Part shown: one piece after another, positions 7,285-14,992 of the stretch | How positions within the stretch are numbered: the stretch's first letter is position 1 | Layout: each line of letters opens with the position of its first letter | Source: an uncultured Clostridia bacterium | GTDB taxonomy: Bacteria; Bacillota; Clostridia; Christensenellales; Borkfalkiaceae | Direction: 5' to 3' | Length of the DNA: 32,836 bases | Assembly: GCA_947627515.1 (NCBI GenBank) | Contig: CANQWI010000009.1 | Span: 1-32,836 of the forward strand | The notes under the pieces: model-generated | The model's database searches: none | What the model was told of the DNA's origin: nothing | Seen by the model: only the letters and a program-made list of their open reading frames with translations | Translations under genes and position numbers: made by a program

Positions 7285-8745
7285 ATGAAAGAAAAGGTAG
7301 TTTATTGGCTCACAGGCTCACAGACGCTGTACGGGGACGATGTTCTCGCACATGTTGCACAGCACTCCAAGGAAATGGCAAATTACGTCAACAAGCACGT
7401 TCCCGTCACGGTGAAGTATCTCACCACCTGCAAGAGCTCGGATGAGGTCGTCGAGGCCGTGAAGAAGGTCAACAGCGACGAGAGCTGCATCGGCATCATC
7501 ACATGGTGCCACACCTTCTCGCCCGCAAAGATGTGGATCAAGGGCCTTAAAATGCTGCAAAAGCCCATGTGCCACTTCGCAACGCAGTATAACGAAATGC
7601 TTCCCTATGACACCATCGACATGGACTTCATGAACGAAAATCAGGCCGCTCACGGTGACAGAGAGTTCGGCTACATCGTCGCCCGCCTTCGCATGGACAA
7701 CAAGGTCATTGTCGGCTACTATAAGGATCCCGAGGCCCTCAGAGAGCTCGCCTCGTGGTGCGTCACCGCGGCAGGGTATGCCTTCTCCAAAACGGTGAAG
7801 GTTGCCCGCTTTTCCGACAACATGCGCGACGTCGCCGTCACCGAGGGCGACAAGATCGACGCCCATATCAACCTCGGCTGGCAGGTCGACTATTATCCCA
7901 TCGGCGACCTCGTGGACTACATCAATGAGGTCACAGAGGAGGAGGTCGACGCTCTCATGACCGAATATGCGGAGAAGTACACGATGGGCACCGACCGCAT
8001 CGACGTCGTCCGCGAACAGGCAAAATACGAGATCGCCATCGAAAAGCTCTGCAGGGAAAAGGGCGGTTACATCGGCATTGTCGACCACTTCGGCGCACTT
8101 CACGACATGAACCAGCTTCCGGGGCTCGCCATTCAGGACCTGCAGAGCAAGGGCTACGGCTTCGGTGCAGAGGGGGATTGGAAGATCGCCGCACTCGGTG
8201 CCACCATGCAGTACATGGCAGGGCAGAAGGGAACAGGCCTTATGGAGGATTATACCTATGATCTCAAGGACGGACTTTGTCTCGGTGCCCACATGCTCGA
8301 GGTCTCCCCGCAGTTTGCGTCTACAAAGCCCGAAATTCAGGTCCACCCGCTCTCCATCGGCGGGAAGAGCGACCCCGCGCGCCTTGTCTTTGAAGGCATC
8401 GAGGCTCCCGAGGCCATTGCCGTCTCCATGATCGATATGGGGGACAGGATGCGTCTCATCGTGCAGAAGATCTCCCTTGTCAAATATCCTCATCCGATGC
8501 CCAAGCTTCCTGTCGGCGGACTCATGTGGAAATATCAGCCCAATTTCAAGGACGGCGTTGCCGCTTGGATCTATGCGGGCGGGGCGCATCACACCGTCGT
8601 CTCCTCCGTCGTCACGGCACAGCAGATGGTTGACCTCGGCAACATGTGGGGCGTAGAGGTTGTCCTCATCGACGAGAACACCGAGATCAATTCTTTTAAA
8701 GAAAAGCTCATGTGGTCGGACGCCGTTTGGAAGACGAGAAGATAA
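7285..8745 (+). CDS. araA: L-arabinose isomerase
   Basis: The 486-residue enzyme interconverts L-arabinose and L-ribulose in the cytoplasm using a divalent metal, normally Mn. The start reads KVVYWLTGSQTLYG as in the family. The metal-binding residues are visible: Glu296 (AEGDWK), Glu321 (LMEDYTYD), His336 (GAHMLEV) and the His435-His436 pair (GAHHTVVS). The WCHTFSPAKMW block and the FATQYN block of the substrate site are also intact. Length is close to the 500 residues of E. coli AraA. AAGGGG at 7271-7276 precedes the ATG. It lies 512 bases after araD beyond a palindrome block, and no convincing promoter was found in that gap. A strong hairpin follows the stop. Confidence 0.97.
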   Translation: MKEKVVYWLTGSQTLYGDDVLAHVAQHSKEMANYVNKHVPVTVKYLTTCKSSDEVVEAVKKVNSDESCIGIITWCHTFSPAKMWIKGLKMLQKPMCHFATQYNEMLPYDTIDMDFMNENQAAHGDREFGYIVARLRMDNKVIVGYYKDPEALRELASWCVTAAGYAFSKTVKVARFSDNMRDVAVTEGDKIDAHINLGWQVDYYPIGDLVDYINEVTEEEVDALMTEYAEKYTMGTDRIDVVREQAKYEIAIEKLCREKGGYIGIVDHFGALHDMNQLPGLAIQDLQSKGYGFGAEGDWKIAALGATMQYMAGQKGTGLMEDYTYDLKDGLCLGAHMLEVSPQFASTKPEIQVHPLSIGGKSDPARLVFEGIEAPEAIAVSMIDMGDRMRLIVQKISLVKYPHPMPKLPVGGLMWKYQPNFKDGVAAWIYAGGAHHTVVSSVVTAQQMVDLGNMWGVEVVLIDENTEINSFKEKLMWSDAVWKTRR

Positions 8746-8754
8746 TGCTGAAAA

Positions 8755-8779
8755 CGGGGCGGCGATTCTTGCCGCCCCG
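8755..8779 (+). promoter_or_regulatory. Stable hairpin between araA and the GH36 gene
   Basis: CGGGGCGGC (8755-8763) and GCCGCCCCG (8771-8779) are perfect complements with a 7-base loop, 10 bases after the araA stop. The next T-run is 11 bases downstream, so this is more likely an mRNA-stabilising or attenuating structure than a full terminator. Confidence 0.65.
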
Positions 8780-8806
8780 AAGCATCTTGATTTTTTGAGG
8801 AGTAGC

Positions 8807-10864
8807 ATGTTTTTCAAGAAATATATTTTCGGAAGGACTGCGGTGTATTATATCGAGACGCCCGTCGAGGGCCATGAGGACAAAACGGTCGTCGGCCTTG
8901 CGGTCTATCCGAAAAATCAGAGGCCCGACCCCGCAGGACTCTGCTGCGATAGCCTGATACAGGTTGCCTTCAAGGGGGACGACGCGCTCATCGACTACAC
9001 GCTCGGTGCTACCATGCGGAACAGGACCTCCACCCTTCTGAGAGTTTGTAAGCAGACGCGGAGGGGCAATACAGTCACGACCGTTCTCACCGACGGCCAT
9101 AAAAATACCTATACCCATGTCCTGACCTATTCCCCTGAAACCGCAGTTTTCACCACCCATGTCCGCTATACCAACAATTCGGACATGCTGCGCACGCTTG
9201 AGCTCCTATCGAGCTTTTCCCTGAGCGGCATCACGTCCGTCAAGGGTGGCTGCAGGAACACGATGGGGCTCTCTCTGACCCGTCTCACGAGCGCATGGTC
9301 GCGGGAATGCAGGCTGAAGAGGGAAAGCTTCTCTTCTCTCGGCTTTGACATGAGCTGGGCAAGATACGGCGTAAAATGCGAAAAATTCGGACAGGTCGGC
9401 TCGATGCCGAACAGGGGCTACTATCCCTTTGCGGCGGTCGGGGACGAGAAATTCTGCCTCGGCGTGCAGATTGACGCACCCGCCTCATGGCAGATTGAGC
9501 TCTATGAGGAAAAGGAGAGCTGTGCGCTCTCGGGCGGCCTCGGCGACTATGAATCCGCCCATTGGAGAAAGGAGCTGCTCCCCGGCGAAAGCTTTGAGAC
9601 GGACAATGCATACTTTACCGTGCAAAAAGACCTCAACGCCGTCTTCAACGCCCTCGTGCATGAGCAGGACAGGCGGCTTGTCGTCCCCGAGAGCGAGGAG
9701 GACATGCCCGTCATGTACAACGAGTACTGCGCGACATGGGGTAATCCCACCGAGGAGCTCATGTTCCGCATGCTGGACGCTCTGAAGCCCTTCCCCGACG
9801 TCAGGTATTTCATCATCGACAGCGGGTGGTACAAGCCCGAGGACAGGGGTTGGTGCAATGCGATCGGCGACTGGGAGATCAACCGTAAAATTTTCCCGGA
9901 CCTTACCGCAATTTCAAAAAAAGCACGCTCCCTCGGCATGAAGGCGGGCATCTGGTATGAGTTTGAGGTCGCGGGGCGGGACAGTAAGACGTTTTATCGG
10001 GACGACATGCTCCTTCAGCGGGATGGCCACACGCTCACGAGCAAAAACCGCCGCTTCCTCGACCTCAGGCTGGAGGAGACGGAGGAATTTCTGCAGGAAA
10101 AGCTTCTCAGACAGCTTTCAGACAGCGGATTTGAATACATCAAGATCGACTACAACGACACGATCGGCGTCGGCTGTGACAGCGAGGACGGCGCGGCCCT
10201 CGGCGAGGGGCTCAGGCAAGTGACGGAGGCAAGTCTTGCGTGGCTTGAAAAGCTCAAGGACAGCATCCACGGTCTCGTCATAGAGAACTGCTCCTCGGGC
10301 GGGAGCCGCATTGAGCCAAGACGCATGGGGATGGTCTCCATGTGCTCCTTCTCGGACGCCCATGAATGCCCCGAGATCCCGCTTGTTGCCGCAAACGTCT
10401 CCCGCATCATCCCCGCACGTCAGGAGCAGATTTGGGCAGTTTTGCGGAAGGGCGAGAGCGACAGCCGCACGATCTATTCCCTGTGCGCCGCCATGATGGG
10501 CAGGATCTGCCTCTCGGGGGACATCCTAGAGCTGTCGGAGGAAAAGGTCGCACTCATCCAAAAAGGACTTGCGTTTTACAAAAATATCAAGGATATCGTT
10601 CGATTCGGCGATATTATTCGCATCGATTGCAGCGTCGAATACTACCGCGAGCCCAAGGGCATACAGGTCTACATCAAGGAATATGCGGGGAAGCGGCTCG
10701 TTATAGTCCACTTCCTTGACGATGCCGAAACGGTAAGGGTCGACATCAAGGGCTACAAGCTCATCGGGAGTTACACCGACCTGCAGTTCGAAGCAGACAG
10801 CAGGCTTGCGATCCGCGGAGAAAAATTCCATGCGGGCGCATGGCTTTTCAAAAAGGAGCAATGA
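8807..10864 (+). CDS. GH36-type alpha-galactosidase-like glycoside hydrolase
   Basis: The start at 8807 is chosen over an upstream in-frame ATG because GAGGAG lies at 8797-8802; the upstream option would overlap araA. The 685-residue product has an N-terminal beta-sandwich region (about 1-320) and a TIM barrel of clan GH-D. The barrel shows IIDSGWY, then YIKIDYN with the expected nucleophile Asp448, ENCSSGGSR, and SFSDAHE with the likely acid/base Asp517. No signal peptide is seen, so it acts in the cytoplasm on imported oligosaccharides. GH36 enzymes usually remove alpha-galactose. Because it sits inside an arabinose cluster, beta-L-arabinopyranosidase activity is a real alternative: the two sugars share ring stereochemistry and differ at C5. 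The stop is one base before the next start codon. Confidence 0.85.
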   Translation: MFFKKYIFGRTAVYYIETPVEGHEDKTVVGLAVYPKNQRPDPAGLCCDSLIQVAFKGDDALIDYTLGATMRNRTSTLLRVCKQTRRGNTVTTVLTDGHKNTYTHVLTYSPETAVFTTHVRYTNNSDMLRTLELLSSFSLSGITSVKGGCRNTMGLSLTRLTSAWSRECRLKRESFSSLGFDMSWARYGVKCEKFGQVGSMPNRGYYPFAAVGDEKFCLGVQIDAPASWQIELYEEKESCALSGGLGDYESAHWRKELLPGESFETDNAYFTVQKDLNAVFNALVHEQDRRLVVPESEEDMPVMYNEYCATWGNPTEELMFRMLDALKPFPDVRYFIIDSGWYKPEDRGWCNAIGDWEINRKIFPDLTAISKKARSLGMKAGIWYEFEVAGRDSKTFYRDDMLLQRDGHTLTSKNRRFLDLRLEETEEFLQEKLLRQLSDSGFEYIKIDYNDTIGVGCDSEDGAALGEGLRQVTEASLAWLEKLKDSIHGLVIENCSSGGSRIEPRRMGMVSMCSFSDAHECPEIPLVAANVSRIIPARQEQIWAVLRKGESDSRTIYSLCAAMMGRICLSGDILELSEEKVALIQKGLAFYKNIKDIVRFGDIIRIDCSVEYYREPKGIQVYIKEYAGKRLVIVHFLDDAETVRVDIKGYKLIGSYTDLQFEADSRLAIRGEKFHAGAWLFKKEQ

Positions 10865-10865
10865 C

Positions 10866-12080
10866 ATGAGACAGCTTACAGGTTTTCTCGCCGAAAAGGG
10901 CCAGACGCACATTTTACAGGGCTTTGACGGGCTTTCCGAGGCCGAGCAGGACAAATTCGTCAGGCAGATCGAGAACATCGATTGGGACACGGTGGAGCTT
11001 TGGAGGCACCCCGAAGACCTCAGCGGAAAGGGGCATGTGGAGCCCATCGAGGGACTCTCCTTGGGTGAGATCGAACGTCGCAGGGAGGAGTACCTTTCGA
11101 TCGGCACAGACGCCATCCGAGGGGGCAGGGTCGCCTGTGTACTGCTTGCGGGCGGGCAGGGGACGCGGCTCGGCTCGGACGGCCCGAAGGGCGCGTATGA
11201 CATCGGGCTAACCCATCCGCTGTATATCTTTGAGCTGCAGATCAAAAATCTTCTCGACGTTTGCAATGCCTGCCATGCCTATGTCCCGCTCTTTATCATG
11301 ACGAGCGACAAAAACGACGCAATCACCCGCGAATTTTTGAAAAATCACGGCTATTTCGGCTATCCCGAGGAATATATCCGCTTCTTTGTGCAGGACATGG
11401 CTCCAAGCGTGGATTTTTCGGGAAAGCTATTTTTGGAGGGAAGAGGCAGGCTTGCGCTCTCCCCCAACGGGAACGGGGGATGGTATTCCTCGCTCAAGCG
11501 TGCCAAGGTGGGTGAGGCCTTCCCCGAGATCGAATGGTACAATGTCTACGGCGTCGACAATGTCCTCCAGCGCAGTGCGGACCCCGTCTTTGTGGGTGCC
11601 GTCATTGCGAGCGGGATGAACAGCGGCGCAAAGGTCGTCCGCAAGACGCAGCCGCACGAGAAGGTGGGCGTCCTCTGCCTTGAGGACAAGAAGCCCTCCG
11701 TGATCGAGTACTACGAGCTCACCGAGGAGATGGCGAGCCTGCGGGGCGCGGACGGGAATCTGAGCTATTCCTTCGGCGTTATTTTAAACTATCTGCTCTC
11801 CGCAAAAAAGCTCGAGGAGATCGCGCGGGAACGCATTCCCGTCCATGTTGTCAAGAAAAAAATCGCACATATCGACGAAAACGGCGCACTTGTGAAGCCC
11901 GAAATTGAGAATGGCTACAAGTTCGAGACGCTCATTCTCGACATGATCCGTCTCATGGACAGCTGTCTTCCCTTCGAGGTCGTGCGCGAGAGGGAGTTCG
12001 CCCCCATCAAGAATAAGGAGGGGGTCGACAGCGTTGAAACCGCCCGTGCGCTCCTTCGGGAGAACGGGGTAGAGCTATGA
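10866..12080 (+). CDS. UDP-sugar pyrophosphorylase (UDPGP family)
   Basis: The 404-residue enzyme belongs to the UTP--hexose-1-phosphate / N-acetylglucosamine-1-phosphate uridylyltransferase family and should make a UDP-sugar plus pyrophosphate. The nucleotide-binding signature LAGGQGTRLGSDGPKG is at about residues 94-109. Further family features are the FVQDM segment, LSPNGNGGWYSSL, and the sugar-binding stretch WYNVYGVDNVLQ. The ATG at 10866 follows AAAGGAG (10852-10858), 1 base after the GH36 stop. The context with a glycosidase and arabinose enzymes suggests a broad-specificity UDP-sugar pyrophosphorylase recycling galactose 1-phosphate or a pentose 1-phosphate. An UDP-GlcNAc pyrophosphorylase for the cell wall is the other option, and sequence alone does not decide. 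Its end overlaps the next gene by ATGA. Confidence 0.85.
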   Translation: MRQLTGFLAEKGQTHILQGFDGLSEAEQDKFVRQIENIDWDTVELWRHPEDLSGKGHVEPIEGLSLGEIERRREEYLSIGTDAIRGGRVACVLLAGGQGTRLGSDGPKGAYDIGLTHPLYIFELQIKNLLDVCNACHAYVPLFIMTSDKNDAITREFLKNHGYFGYPEEYIRFFVQDMAPSVDFSGKLFLEGRGRLALSPNGNGGWYSSLKRAKVGEAFPEIEWYNVYGVDNVLQRSADPVFVGAVIASGMNSGAKVVRKTQPHEKVGVLCLEDKKPSVIEYYELTEEMASLRGADGNLSYSFGVILNYLLSAKKLEEIARERIPVHVVKKKIAHIDENGALVKPEIENGYKFETLILDMIRLMDSCLPFEVVREREFAPIKNKEGVDSVETARALLRENGVEL

Positions 12081-12415
12081 GCGGGACGGCACGGGAAGAG
12101 CTTTTGCGGGTGCTCTACACGCTCAATCGGACGATGAAGGAGCTCTTTGAAAGCGGCAGCATGCAGCTTTTCTCCGAGATGAATGCCGAGGTCAAGGAGC
12201 TGTACCGCCTTCAGCACGGGAGCGAGGAGCCAATTCTCAAGGAATTTGACGACGAATGCGGCATCATCTATCAGAACTTCAACATGATCGTTGCAGTCTT
12301 GCGCACGACTGAGGACGGTGAGATCGACAGCGGGGCACAGTCTGCCCTCAATAAGCTCCTGCACAATATCGACGACGCGGTCATAACCATTGCGGCCGCC
12401 CTCGGTGCAGTTTGA
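12077..12415 (+). CDS. Small helical protein of unknown function
   Basis: The 112-residue product is not recognised. It is acidic and almost entirely helix-forming, with heptad-like Leu/Met/Ile spacing in residues 5-45 and 70-110, and it lacks a signal peptide, a transmembrane segment and cysteine pairs. Its ATG overlaps the stop of the pyrophosphorylase (ATGA, 12077-12080), so the two are probably translationally coupled. This suggests a partner or regulator of that enzyme, which is an inference. There is no terminator before the next gene. Confidence 0.7.
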   Translation: MSGTAREELLRVLYTLNRTMKELFESGSMQLFSEMNAEVKELYRLQHGSEEPILKEFDDECGIIYQNFNMIVAVLRTTEDGEIDSGAQSALNKLLHNIDDAVITIAAALGAV

Positions 12416-12473
12416 TTTCAGCTTTGAAAACGGGACGCACGGGACCGAGACCCCTGCGCCCTTGGGAGTTTTT

Positions 12474-13685
12474 ATGACAAAAAAGATCGTACGCTATCTC
12501 CTTTCCCTTGCCCTTCTTCTTGCCCTTATTTTGGGTGCCTGCGCTTGCTCGCTCTTTGGCACGAATGCGGGCAATGCGGGGGAGCAGGGCGACACGGGAG
12601 GCACACAGTCGGGCGATAACAATGGCGCGGGGAGCACCGCGGGACCGGATGGCTCCGACGATACGGATAAAGGTGATGCGGGCAAGGACGACCCCGACGA
12701 CCCGATGGACGACGGGAACGACTTTCAGGGACTTAAGATCATTTTCCCCGAGCTCGGGAATACCAGTAACGGCGATTGCACCCTGCTGAAGACGGGGGAC
12801 ACGGAGGTCCTCATCGACGCGGGCTCCAAGAGGGAGTCTGCGAAAAGGCTTGTGCCCTTCCTCAGGGAGCACTGCACGGACGGCATTCTCGAGTACGTGA
12901 TCGTCACGCACGCCCACGAGGACCACATTGCGGCCTTTGTCGGCCAAAACGGAACAGACGGCATCTTTTCAAGCTTCAAATGCGGCACGATCATCGATTT
13001 TGTCTCCAAAAATACGACCTCAAGGATCTCCTCGGATTACATCGCATGGCGCGACAATGAGGTGAAAAACGACGGAGCCGTCCATTACACCGCTCTTCAA
13101 TGCTGGAACGAAACGGACGGAGCGCAGAGGGAATATACGCTCGCCGAGGGGATCTCCTTTCAGATATTGTATCAAAAATATTACGAGACCAAGGCCTCGG
13201 AGGAGAACAATTACTCCGTCTGCACCCTCTTTACGCAGGGGGATGAGCATTATCTCTTCACGGGAGATTTGGAGAAGGGGGGAGAAGAGAGCCTTGTGCA
13301 AAACAACGACCTTCCCCATTGCAAGCTCTACAAGGCGGGGCACCATGGGAGCAAGACGTCCTCAAACGACGTCCTTCTCTCCGTCATTCAGCCGAAATAC
13401 GTCTGCATCTGCTGCTGTGCGGGCTCCGCGGAGTATACCTCCACGAATGAAAACACCTTCCCCACGCAGGACACGGTCGACCGCCTTGCAAGGTATACGA
13501 AAAATATCTTTGTGACTACCCTCGGGAGCAATCTTACCTCAAAATACGGGTGCATGAACGGCGACATCACGATCCTTACCGACGGGACGCAGTTCTCGCT
13601 CACGGGGAGCAACAATTCCACGATTTTAAAGGACACCGCGTGGTTTCAGGCGAACAGAACGTGGCCGTCCTATGGCGTTGAGTAA
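12474..13685 (+). CDS. Secreted metallo-beta-lactamase-fold lipoprotein, ComEC-C-terminal-like
   Basis: The 403-residue protein starts at 12474, after GGGAG at 12464-12468. It has a lipoprotein signal with a lipobox L20-G-A-C23, then a Gly/Asp/Asn-rich flexible linker to about residue 82. The remainder is a metallo-beta-lactamase fold with the metal motif H146-A-H148-E-D150-H151, FTGDLEKGG, and GHHGSKTSSND. This order matches the hydrolase domain found at the end of ComEC/Rec2 DNA-uptake proteins and in stand-alone extracellular MBL proteins of Clostridia. It should act outside the membrane, possibly as a nuclease or phosphodiesterase, but the substrate is unknown. A longer in-frame start at 12390 would bury the signal peptide and is rejected. 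recX starts 10 bases after its stop. Confidence 0.88.
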   Translation: MTKKIVRYLLSLALLLALILGACACSLFGTNAGNAGEQGDTGGTQSGDNNGAGSTAGPDGSDDTDKGDAGKDDPDDPMDDGNDFQGLKIIFPELGNTSNGDCTLLKTGDTEVLIDAGSKRESAKRLVPFLREHCTDGILEYVIVTHAHEDHIAAFVGQNGTDGIFSSFKCGTIIDFVSKNTTSRISSDYIAWRDNEVKNDGAVHYTALQCWNETDGAQREYTLAEGISFQILYQKYYETKASEENNYSVCTLFTQGDEHYLFTGDLEKGGEESLVQNNDLPHCKLYKAGHHGSKTSSNDVLLSVIQPKYVCICCCAGSAEYTSTNENTFPTQDTVDRLARYTKNIFVTTLGSNLTSKYGCMNGDITILTDGTQFSLTGSNNSTILKDTAWFQANRTWPSYGVE

Positions 13686-13695
13686 AGGAGAGAGT

Positions 13696-14310
13696 ATGGC
13701 AGAGATCACCGCGATCACACCGCAGCTCCATGACAAGACCCGTTGCAGCATTGAGGTCGACGGGAAATTTTACTGCGGCATGAAGCTTGTCACCGTGATG
13801 CAATACCGTCTCAAGGTCGGCAGTGCGGTGACGGCAGAGCGGCTCTCGGAGATCCAGCTCGAGAGCGAAAAGGAGACCGCGCTCGACAAGGCCCTCTTTC
13901 ACATCACCGCGACGATGAAGACCGAGCGCGAGATCAGGGACTTTCTCAAAAAGAAGGGGTACCTCGAGGATGTGCAGGATTTTGTCGTCGGAAGGATGAA
14001 GGAGTATCACTTTCTCGACGACGAGGCCTATGCCCGCGCCTATGCCGAGAATCAGGGCAGGAAAAAGAGTGCCCGTGTCATCGGAATGGAGCTGAAGCGA
14101 AGGGGCATTTCGGACGAGGTGATCCGCGAGACGCTTGAGGGACTCACGGGAGAGGATGAAGCGGCTTCGGCCGCTCTTTCAAAATATCTTCGCGGAAAGG
14201 ACGTTACAGACGAAAGGGTGATCCGTAAGGCGTATGCTCACCTCCTTTCCAAGGGGTTTGATTACGAGACCGCAAGGCGGGCGATCGAGGGGCTTTGCGA
14301 TGAGGATTGA
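13696..14310 (+). CDS. recX: RecX-family regulator of RecA
   Basis: The 204-residue product matches RecX, which binds RecA filaments and limits recombinase activity. Three-helix repeats are seen from about residue 55: ALFHITATMKTEREIRDFLKKKG, then FLDDEAYARAYAENQGRKKS and MELKRRGISDEVIRETL, then the C-terminal YAHLLSKGFDYETARRAIEG. Length suits the longer Gram-positive RecX proteins. AAAGGAG at 13684-13690 selects the ATG at 13696 over the in-frame one at 13672, which lies inside the preceding gene. The end overlaps birA by 11 bases. No recA is in the window. Confidence 0.9.
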   Translation: MAEITAITPQLHDKTRCSIEVDGKFYCGMKLVTVMQYRLKVGSAVTAERLSEIQLESEKETALDKALFHITATMKTEREIRDFLKKKGYLEDVQDFVVGRMKEYHFLDDEAYARAYAENQGRKKSARVIGMELKRRGISDEVIRETLEGLTGEDEAASAALSKYLRGKDVTDERVIRKAYAHLLSKGFDYETARRAIEGLCDED

Positions 14311-14992
14311 GAACTTAAAATGCGTCGGCTCGACCAACGAGTACGTGAAGGGTTTCCTCCAAAATCGGGGAAACATGGCCGTCTTTGCCGACGTGCAGAC
14401 GCACGGAAGGGGGACCAAGGGACGCAGCTTCCTCTCGGACATGGGTGGGGTATTTTTATCCATTCTCTTCTTCCCCTCGGACATGGTACCCGCAAATTCC
14501 TTTCGGATCATGGCGCATGCGGCCGTCGCGGTATGCCACACCGCAGAGGAATTCGGCATTTCTCCCGAGGTCAAATGGCCGAACGACATCCGCGCGGGAG
14601 GAAGGAAGCTTTGCGGTATTCTTATCGAAAACGGTCTCAGGGAGGGGCGCGTCGATTACAGCATCGTCGGGATCGGGCTGAACGTTTTGAACGACGTCTC
14701 CGCACTCGGCGGAATTGCCGTGAGTATGAAGGAGCTTCTCTCTACCCCTCCTTCCGTCGAGGCGGTCAAGGAAACCCTTCTCAAGCACCTTCTTCAGCCC
14801 TCCGAATTTGAAGAATATCTCAAATATGTGCGATTTTTGGGGAAAAGGATCGAGGTCGCGGAGGGGGATCGAAGGTACAGTGCGATCGCCCGCCGCATCC
14901 ATTCGGACGGCAGATTGGAGGTTGAACGTGAGGGCGAGGTCCGCTTCCTTTCGAGCGCGGAAATTTTTCTCGATCCGAGGCAGAGCTCATGA
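14300..14992 (+). CDS. birA: Biotin--[acetyl-CoA-carboxylase] ligase, catalytic domain only
   Basis: The 230-residue enzyme activates biotin with ATP and attaches it to the carrier protein of biotin-dependent carboxylases. The ligand-binding signature HGRGTKGRSF is at about residues 35-44, VKWPNDI at 91-97 (Trp93), and RKLCGILIE carries the conserved Lys that contacts biotinyl-AMP. A small C-terminal SH3-like region is present. There is no N-terminal helix-turn-helix, so this is a group I ligase that is not itself a repressor. The ATG at 14300 lies inside the end of recX, and the stop overlaps nnr by ATGA, showing tight coupling in the run recX-birA-nnr. Confidence 0.92.
   Translation: MRIENLKCVGSTNEYVKGFLQNRGNMAVFADVQTHGRGTKGRSFLSDMGGVFLSILFFPSDMVPANSFRIMAHAAVAVCHTAEEFGISPEVKWPNDIRAGGRKLCGILIENGLREGRVDYSIVGIGLNVLNDVSALGGIAVSMKELLSTPPSVEAVKETLLKHLLQPSEFEEYLKYVRFLGKRIEVAEGDRRYSAIARRIHSDGRLEVEREGEVRFLSSAEIFLDPRQSS

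Noticed and set aside
7318-8817. 499-codon open frame on the minus strand
   Set aside because: It lies opposite araA, whose metal-binding and substrate motifs are intact. The product is His/Asp/Val-rich and unlike any family.
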